Of a stretch of 17,826 nt of DNA, positions 13,358-17,826 are shown one piece after another (position 1 is the first letter of the stretch; the number at the start of each line of letters is the position of its first letter). A program made the position numbers and the translations under genes. The DNA lies in NCBI GenBank assembly GCA_019322475.1, contig JAHWIN010000041.1, positions 1-17,826 on the forward strand, given 5' to 3'. The notes under the pieces are model-generated. The model had not been told where the DNA came from. It was given only the letters and a program-made list of their open reading frames with translations, and ran no database searches. The stretch is from Candidatus Woesearchaeota archaeon. GTDB taxonomy: Archaea > Nanobdellota > Nanobdellia > Woesearchaeales > JACPBV01.

Positions 13358-14227
13358 ATGAAAAAGTCTGTAAAAAGGGCGGCTGTATTAAGCCTTTTGG
13401 GCAACACTATCCTATTCTTGATGAAGATCACTGCGGGGATAGCATACAACAGCATAGCTGTCATATCAGACGCTATAAACTCATTTACAGACATAATAGC
13501 CTCTATGATCGTCTTTATAAGCGTAAAGGTCTCTGCAAAAAAAGCTGATGAGGGGCATCCTTTCGGGCATCACAGGGCAGAGCCTATAGCGGGGCTTATA
13601 GTTGCCATATTCATAGGCATAGTCGGGTTTGAGGTCGTAAAGGCGGCATCTGTAAGGCTTTTGACAGGAGGCGTTCCGATAAGGGGCATAATCCCCGTCA
13701 TTGTCATAACCTTGACGCTTATCATAAAGCTCTGCATGTATGCCTATACGGCATCTGTGGGGAAAAAGACAGGCAGCACAGCCATACTGGCAAGCGCAGC
13801 TGACAACAAGGGAGACGTCATCATATCCCTGGCTGTCCTGGGAGGATTAGGCGGGGCATACATTGGCTACGGCTTCCTGGATTCTTTGGTTGCACTGCTC
13901 ATCGGCTTCTGGATAATCTACCTGGGCTATAAGATCGGGATGGACAACATCAAATTCCTTATAGGGGAAGCCCCTTCCAAGGAGCTTATAGGGATAATAA
14001 AGAAAGCTGCATTATCTGTAGATGGCGTAAGGGGCATAAATGATGTCAGGGCCCATTACGTGGGCGTCCTCCTTCATGTAGAGATCCACATAGAGGTCGA
14101 TAAGAGGATAACCATCCATAAGGCCCATACCATAGGAAAAAAGGTGCAGAAAAGGCTTGAAAGGAAAAAGGAGATAAAAAGGGCATTCGTGCACATAGAC
14201 CCCATCGATACAAAGATATATAAATAG
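13358..14227 (+). CDS. Cation diffusion facilitator, possibly manganese type
   Basis: A proton-coupled divalent metal exporter of the CDF family, 289 residues, with six predicted membrane helices and a cytoplasmic C-terminal domain ending in the HVEIHIEVD and AFVHIDP blocks. The transport site (numbering from this start) reads Asn41-Asp45 in helix 2 (SDAINSFTD) and Asp149-Asp153 in helix 5 (ADNKGD). An N-D-D-D quartet is the pattern described for MntE-type manganese exporters, whereas zinc exporters have His at one or two of these positions. HPFGHHRAEP after helix 2 is the usual second site. Start: the second of two adjacent ATGs is preferred, because GAGG at 13349-13352 is five bases from it and only two from 13355. 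It is probably co-transcribed with the transglutaminase-like gene. Confidence 0.93.
   Translation: MKKSVKRAAVLSLLGNTILFLMKITAGIAYNSIAVISDAINSFTDIIASMIVFISVKVSAKKADEGHPFGHHRAEPIAGLIVAIFIGIVGFEVVKAASVRLLTGGVPIRGIIPVIVITLTLIIKLCMYAYTASVGKKTGSTAILASAADNKGDVIISLAVLGGLGGAYIGYGFLDSLVALLIGFWIIYLGYKIGMDNIKFLIGEAPSKELIGIIKKAALSVDGVRGINDVRAHYVGVLLHVEIHIEVDKRITIHKAHTIGKKVQKRLERKKEIKRAFVHIDPIDTKIYK
14216..14226 (+). promoter_or_regulatory. TATA box of the PIN-ATPase gene
   Basis: atatataaata, inside the last codons of the transporter gene, is centred 28 bases before the ATG at 14249, predicting an independent leaderless transcript. Confidence 0.55.
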
Positions 14228-14248
14228 AAAGTTCTTCTATACCTGATC

Positions 14249-16081
14249 ATGGGTGAGCCGGAAAAAGGGATGATAGAGAAGATAATACCTGATACTTCTG
14301 TAATAATAGAGGGATTCCTGTCTAAGAAGATAGGTGAGAAAGAGCTTAGCGCCTCTTCGATAATAATCCATGAGGCTGTCATAGCAGAGCTTGAGCACCA
14401 GGCTAACATGGGCAAGGCCATAGGGTTCCTGGGACTGAGCGAGATAAAAAGGATAAGAAAACTGGATGGAAAAATTGAATTGAGGTTTGAGGGGAAAAGG
14501 CCAAGCGCTGCAGAGATAAGGCATGCCTCTCTTGGTGAGATAGACAGCCTGATAAGGCAGCTTGCGTTTGAGGAAGACGGGACACTGATAACGTCTGACA
14601 AGGTGCAGAGCGAGGTTGCCCTGGCAAGGGGGATAAAATCCCTGTATTTCAGCCCTGAGACAGCGATACGGGAGCTTAAGCTTGAGGGCTTTTTTGATGA
14701 AAGCACCATGAGCGTGCACCTGAGGGAGAATGTGGTGCCTTATGCAAAGAAAGGCTTTCCGGGGAAATGGAGCTTTACTGCACTAAGGGAAGAAAAGCTC
14801 AGCCAGGAAGAGGTCCAGGAGATATCAAGGGAGATAATAGAGGATGCCAAGCTAAGAAAAGACGGCTTCATAGAGATAGAAAGGGAAGGAAGCACCATAG
14901 TCCAGCTCGGCAGGTACAGGATCGTCATAACAAAGCCGCCTTTCAGCGACGGATGGGAGATTACGGCTGTGAGGCCTGTCAAGAGGCTTAGCCTTGATGA
15001 TTACAAGCTGAGCGAGAAATTGGCTGCCAGGGTAGGGGAACAGGCTGAGGGCATCCTTGTTGCAGGAAGCCCTGGAATGGGAAAAAGCACGTTTGCCCAG
15101 GCCCTGGCTGACTTTTACTCTTCCAAGGAAAAGATAGTCAAGACTGTAGAGGCTCCAAGGGACCTTATACTTTCGGATAATATAACACAGTATGCAATAT
15201 CCCATGGGGATGCCCAGGAGATACACGACATACTTTTGCTGAGCAGGCCTGATTACACGCTGTTTGACGAGATGAGGAATACAGATGACTTTAAGCTGTT
15301 TGCAGACATGAGGCTGGCAGGCGTAGGGATGGTGGGAGTGGTCCATGCGACAAACCCTGTCGATGCCATCCAAAGGTTCATAGGGAGGGTGGAGATGGGC
15401 GTCATCCCCCAGATAATAGATACGGTAGTGTTCATAAAGGACGGGGCCATAAGGAGCGTATTGGGGCTTAAGATGCTTGTAAAGGTCCCTTCAGGGATGA
15501 CAGAGGCAGACCTTGCCAGGCCTGTAGTGGCTGTCACTGATTTTGAAAGCGGAAAGCTTGCCTATGAGATATACTCTTACGGAGAGCAGACCGTAGTCGT
15601 TCCTGTGCAGGAAGAGGTGAGCAAGAGCGGGGTGCACAAGCTGGCAGAGGAAAACATCGCAAGGGAGTTTTCAGGCTATGCTGATGATGTTGAGGTAAGC
15701 TGTGTATCAGACAACAAGTGCATCGTCAAGGTCCCTGAGGGGAGGATAGCTAAGATAATCGGGAAAGAAGGAAAGACCATAAGCCAGATAGAGAAGAAGC
15801 TTGGCATGGGGATAGACATCCAGGCTCTTGACGAGAAAAGCAGGGCAAGAAAGGAAGGGAGCAATGTTCCGTTTGAGGCTGTAGTGAAGAAAAACAGCAT
15901 CATGTTCCAGCTCGGCATCAAGATGCAGAACAGGGACTTTGACATATACGTAAATGACGAGTTCATCCTTACTGCAAAGGCAGGCAAGACAGGGCTTATA
16001 AAGATAAAGAAGAACAGCCCTGTAGGAAGGATGTTGGTAAAAGCGCATAACACCGGAGAGAAGGTAGAGCTTAGGGGGTGA
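14249..16081 (+). CDS. PIN-ATPase-KH protein (PINA type)
   Basis: A three-part nucleic-acid motor of 610 residues. Residues 10-135 form a PIN domain (IIPDTSVII with Asp15; HEAVIAELEHQ with Glu47; GEIDSL; LITSDKV). Residues about 235-430 form an ATPase related to secretion/PilT-type hexamers, with Walker A GSPGMGKST (273-281) and the Walker B acids Asp340-Glu341 in YTLFDEMRN, followed by GVVHATNPVDAIQRFIGR. Residues about 490-535 are a KH domain with the IIGKEGK loop (504 onward). The Sulfolobus homologue PINA was reported as a Holliday junction branch-migration ATPase. Start: ATG at 14249 matches the leaderless TATA spacing; ATG at 14270 is a possible alternative. It is convergent with the HD gene, 33 bases apart. 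Confidence 0.93.
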   Translation: MGEPEKGMIEKIIPDTSVIIEGFLSKKIGEKELSASSIIIHEAVIAELEHQANMGKAIGFLGLSEIKRIRKLDGKIELRFEGKRPSAAEIRHASLGEIDSLIRQLAFEEDGTLITSDKVQSEVALARGIKSLYFSPETAIRELKLEGFFDESTMSVHLRENVVPYAKKGFPGKWSFTALREEKLSQEEVQEISREIIEDAKLRKDGFIEIEREGSTIVQLGRYRIVITKPPFSDGWEITAVRPVKRLSLDDYKLSEKLAARVGEQAEGILVAGSPGMGKSTFAQALADFYSSKEKIVKTVEAPRDLILSDNITQYAISHGDAQEIHDILLLSRPDYTLFDEMRNTDDFKLFADMRLAGVGMVGVVHATNPVDAIQRFIGRVEMGVIPQIIDTVVFIKDGAIRSVLGLKMLVKVPSGMTEADLARPVVAVTDFESGKLAYEIYSYGEQTVVVPVQEEVSKSGVHKLAEENIAREFSGYADDVEVSCVSDNKCIVKVPEGRIAKIIGKEGKTISQIEKKLGMGIDIQALDEKSRARKEGSNVPFEAVVKKNSIMFQLGIKMQNRDFDIYVNDEFILTAKAGKTGLIKIKKNSPVGRMLVKAHNTGEKVELRG

Positions 16082-16114
16082 TACTGTTACTTGTTTTGGA
16101 AGAAATAAATGGCA

Positions 16115-16663
16115 TTATTCTTTTTTCATACCTTCAACCTCTTCTGCCAGCCTCTTTATCTTGTTCCCTACTTTTGTTCCTGTCTTCATCCCCAGCTTTT
16201 TCCTGTACTTTTCCATGACCTCTTTGACGGTCCCTATCCTGTCATTGAATATCAGGTTATCTGCACAGGCAATTATCTTTTCCTCCCTTCTTATGGGGAT
16301 GTAGTCCTTTACAGGGAGATCCAGGCCCTGCTCTTTTATATCCTCTTTAGATATTCCTGCTCCAAGGTGCCTTTCAGCTACAAGGGCATGATAAGGGAGG
16401 CCCTCTTTTCTCAGGATATCTGCCCCTTCTATGCCGTGCCTTATCTGGGATCTGGTTTTTGGCTTTTTCTTGAACCTTCCTATATCATGGAGGAGGCTTG
16501 CTGTCCTGATAAAATCAAGGTTTATATTTGGTATATCTTTTCCTATCCTTAAGGCCAGCCTCTGGACTGCCCTGGAATGGCCCAGCACTATCCTGAAGTC
16601 TTTTTCTCCGGAGGAATATTTTTTGAGAAGGCGTATCGCTTCCTTTTCGCTTATCTTGTCCAT
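16115..16663 (-). CDS. HD domain phosphohydrolase (TIGR00295-like)
   Basis: Predicted metal-dependent phosphohydrolase of 182 residues. HD-domain ligands: His29 (VLGHSRAV), His59-Asp60 (LLHDIGR) and His76 (RHGIEGADIL), with a later Asp in ACADNLIFNDR. The arrangement matches the archaeal HDIG family known as TIGR00295, whose substrate is not established; nucleotides are likely. The C-terminus is basic and helical. The start is fixed by the TATA box at 16685-16696, which predicts transcription from the ATG itself. It is convergent with the PIN-ATPase gene and complete, with nothing unusual. Confidence 0.9.
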   Translation of the reverse strand: MDKISEKEAIRLLKKYSSGEKDFRIVLGHSRAVQRLALRIGKDIPNINLDFIRTASLLHDIGRFKKKPKTRSQIRHGIEGADILRKEGLPYHALVAERHLGAGISKEDIKEQGLDLPVKDYIPIRREEKIIACADNLIFNDRIGTVKEVMEKYRKKLGMKTGTKVGNKIKRLAEEVEGMKKE

Positions 16664-16684
16664 GAACAGGCTATGAAACCGGGA

Positions 16685-16696
16685 GAATAAATAGTT
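16685..16696 (-). promoter_or_regulatory. TATA box of the HD hydrolase gene
   Basis: The minus strand reads aactatttattc, centred 27 bases before the ATG at 16663. Confidence 0.55.
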
Positions 16697-16824
16697 TTCT
16701 GTCTTTTTCCTGCAAAAATACCCCGGGATAATGCATTCAAAAAGGGGTTAGAGAATCTCAGAACAGAAACTTAAAGCAGTCTCCGATAAAGGGGTAATTC
16801 TTTGTCTTGAAGGAGAGCACAGCT

Positions 16825-16905
16825 ATGAATAACAGGGTAACAAGAAATTTGGCTTTTGAACATTTTTTTGCTGCCATTTTGGGTAGTATTTTTCTTTCCT
16901 GTTAA
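16825..16905 (+). CDS. Possible 26-residue peptide
   Basis: ATG at 16825 has AGGAGAG (16811-16817) seven bases upstream, an unusually good ribosome site for this window. The frame reads MNNRVTRNLAFEHFFAAILG then SIFLSC and stops with TAA. The C-terminal half is hydrophobic, so it could be a short membrane peptide. A weak cttaaag box lies about 55 bases upstream. No relatives are recognised; it is a tentative call in a gap with no larger gene. Confidence 0.3.
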   Translation: MNNRVTRNLAFEHFFAAILGSIFLSC

Positions 16906-16925
16906 TAAATCTTATGGAAAATCGA

Positions 16926-17044
16926 GAGGGCATCCCTCCCTTCCATAAATATAAGGGATTTTTGCCCTTCCGATTTAATGTGACGGGCAGGAAGATAGCC
17001 TCATCCTGCCCTTTTGTGATGTGGGCAACATAATGCTGCTGCCC
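16926..17044. other. Cluster of GC-rich hairpins in a gene-free stretch
   Basis: Between the HD gene (start 16663) and the gene ending at 17236 there are about 570 bases with no convincing larger gene. Within it are GAGGG-CAT-CCCTC (16926-16938), an AAGGG/CCCTT pair (about 16973-16977 is the right arm), GGGCAGGA (16985-16992) with TCCTGCCC (17004-17011) followed by TTTT, and GGGCA (17023-17027) with TGCCC (17040-17044). They may be terminators or parts of a structured RNA. The strand is undecided and no known RNA family was recognised. Confidence 0.4.
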
Positions 17045-17152
17045 TTCCTCACCTCTTTTTCCCAAGCAAGGAATCCTTAGCTGTGCTTTATTTCCCTTCT
17101 TAGGGCATATGCGCCGGCATACTTGCGCCGTGCCTGTGATCAGATGAAAGTA

Positions 17153-17208
17153 AGTGGCTCCCTATCTTGTGGGGGTGGTAGAAAGAGAGTTTTTAATAGG
17201 GAGCCGCT
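17153..17208. other. 13-bp stem with 30-base loop
   Basis: AGTGGCTCCCTAT (17153-17165) pairs with ATAGGGAGCCGCT (17196-17208), with a single G-T among 13 pairs. The loop of 30 bases contains GTGGGGGTGG. It lies 28 bases past the stop of the minus-strand winged-helix-like gene, so it may shape that transcript's 3' end, or it may be a palindromic repeat unit. No flanking direct repeat was found. Confidence 0.55.
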
Positions 17209-17235
17209 AAATATGATGCTTATAGGCATGTTTGC

Positions 17236-17625
17236 CTATTTTCTGAACTCCTTCAACCACAACAATCCAATCTTTAACATGTCCTTGTTGAACTTGTCGC
17301 TCAGGGTGTATGTCTTCTTGTATAGGTCATAATCAATTATGCCCATACTTTTCATCGGCGTAAGTATCCTGTCATAAAACTGCCTTTTGTTATATGACAT
17401 CTTTACTTTTTTGCCCTTGTAAGGCTCTTCCTGGATCCTGTCTGTGACCAATTTGCCTTCATGCAGGGTAGTTGCGAAAAGGCTCATCTCGGTCTTGGTT
17501 ATCTCTCCTTTCTTCTCCTTGATCATGTCTACCAGCAGCTTAGCTACTATGACCTGCTGCTTTGTTGCAAAGACTATTTCGAATATGTCTTCCGGCATAT
17601 TAAACCGGTCAAACAAAATCACCAT
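17236..17625 (-). CDS. Small winged-helix-like protein, unknown
   Basis: The 129-residue protein is not recognised as a named family. An acidic N-terminus (FNMPEDIFEIVFAT) precedes a helical region with basic patches; residues about 75-125 (YNKRQFYDRILTPMKSMGII then DYDLYKKTYTLSDKF) resemble the recognition helix and wing of a winged helix. There are no cysteines or membrane segments. Its lysine/arginine content and the DNA repeats next to its promoter suggest a transcriptional regulator acting on itself and on the divergent gene. Start: ATG at 17625 lies about 30 bases from the TATA box at 17652-17659. Domain assignment is tentative; the open frame and promoter are convincing. Confidence 0.65.
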   Translation of the reverse strand: MVILFDRFNMPEDIFEIVFATKQQVIVAKLLVDMIKEKKGEITKTEMSLFATTLHEGKLVTDRIQEEPYKGKKVKMSYNKRQFYDRILTPMKSMGIIDYDLYKKTYTLSDKFNKDMLKIGLLWLKEFRK

Positions 17626-17639
17626 GATATAATATTGAA

Positions 17640-17696
17640 TAGTATAGCTAGTATATAAATGTTTCTATTTAAGGAACTAGTATACATTTATGTATA
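17640..17696. promoter_or_regulatory. Divergent promoter region with palindrome and heptamer repeats
   Basis: Three copies of TAGTATA occur at 17640-17646, 17649-17655 and 17678-17684. TATACATTTATGTATA at 17681-17696 is a perfect palindrome with 7-base arms. The second heptamer overlaps the minus-strand TATA box (17652-17659); the palindrome ends just before the plus-strand TATA box (17701-17707). Together they look like operators controlling both divergent genes. Confidence 0.55.
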
Positions 17697-17700
17697 TTGG

Positions 17701-17707
17701 TTTAAAT
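17701..17707 (+). promoter_or_regulatory. TATA box of the gene at the window's right edge
   Basis: tttaaat is centred 27 bases before the ATG at 17731, the leaderless spacing seen elsewhere in the window. Confidence 0.5.
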
Positions 17708-17730
17708 GAGGTTTTATAGAGTAATAATGC

Positions 17731-17826
17731 ATGGCAGGAGTAGTCTGCTCGACGGGAAAATCTGTTTTCCATAAAAAGATGGTGTTGATCAGGCTTTTGG
17801 TTGAGGGGTTGGTTCAATTCGAAAAC
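17731..17826 (+). CDS. N-terminal part of an unidentified gene
   Basis: An open frame runs off the window after 32 codons: MAGVVCSTGKSVFHKKMVLI then RLLVEGLVQFEN. The TATA box at the leaderless distance supports this ATG. The fragment is too short to assign. It is divergent from the winged-helix-like gene and shares its repeat-bearing promoter region. Confidence 0.45.
   Translation, partial: MAGVVCSTGKSVFHKKMVLIRLLVEGLVQFEN

Noticed and set aside
16823..17065. Minus-strand open frame of 80 codons
   Set aside because: It reads through the hairpin cluster, has an unusual composition, lacks a TATA box at a useful distance and resembles no family; probably spurious.

Overview
The window looks like a chromosomal segment of an archaeon, plausibly a DPANN lineage of the Woesearchaeota/Pacearchaeota kind. 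The lineage is an inference; the domain is well supported. Isolated genes have an A/T-rich TATA box about 26-28 bases before the start codon (leaderless transcripts), while genes with a leader or inside an operon carry GAGGTGA- or GGAGGGG-type ribosome sites. The gene content is archaeal: a family B DNA polymerase ending in a PCNA-binding box, a PIN-ATPase-KH protein (PINA type), a short archaeal PRPP synthetase, an XRE-CBS regulator and an archaeal HD hydrolase.

Layout. 1-2946 is core metabolism: CTP synthase (minus), PRPP synthetase (plus) and tRNA-Arg(TCG). 2927 to about 6045 is an accessory island starting in the 3' end of the tRNA. It holds a 143-bp tandem duplication that copies the tRNA 3' end, a ribbon-helix-helix/PIN toxin-antitoxin pair with a clear palindromic operator, a hairpin repeat present before and after that pair, a run of small membrane proteins in AT-rich DNA, a TspO homologue, gene debris, and a 35-bp sequence shared between the PIN gene and the debris. 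6046-8594 holds a DUF4416 protein, a bacterial-type S-adenosylmethionine synthetase (metK), and, divergent from it, an XRE-CBS regulator. Two near-identical operator-like sites lie between metK and the regulator.

8700-16663 is housekeeping and envelope: DNA polymerase B, a 169-bp MITE-like element with 16-bp terminal inverted repeats and a 9-bp target duplication, a secreted transglutaminase-like protein in an operon with a cation-diffusion transporter, the PIN-ATPase-KH protein, and a convergent HD hydrolase. 16664-17826 is mostly non-coding with several strong hairpins, then a small winged-helix-like protein divergent from a gene that runs off the window. The space between those two contains a palindrome and three copies of a heptamer.

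The best candidates for something undescribed are: (i) the metK/XRE-CBS pair with duplicated operator, which may be an S-adenosylmethionine-responsive control circuit; (ii) the repeat-bracketed toxin-antitoxin cassette in the tRNA-Arg island; and (iii) the short inverted-repeat element between polB and the transglutaminase gene. No CRISPR array, rRNA, integrase or transposase gene was seen.
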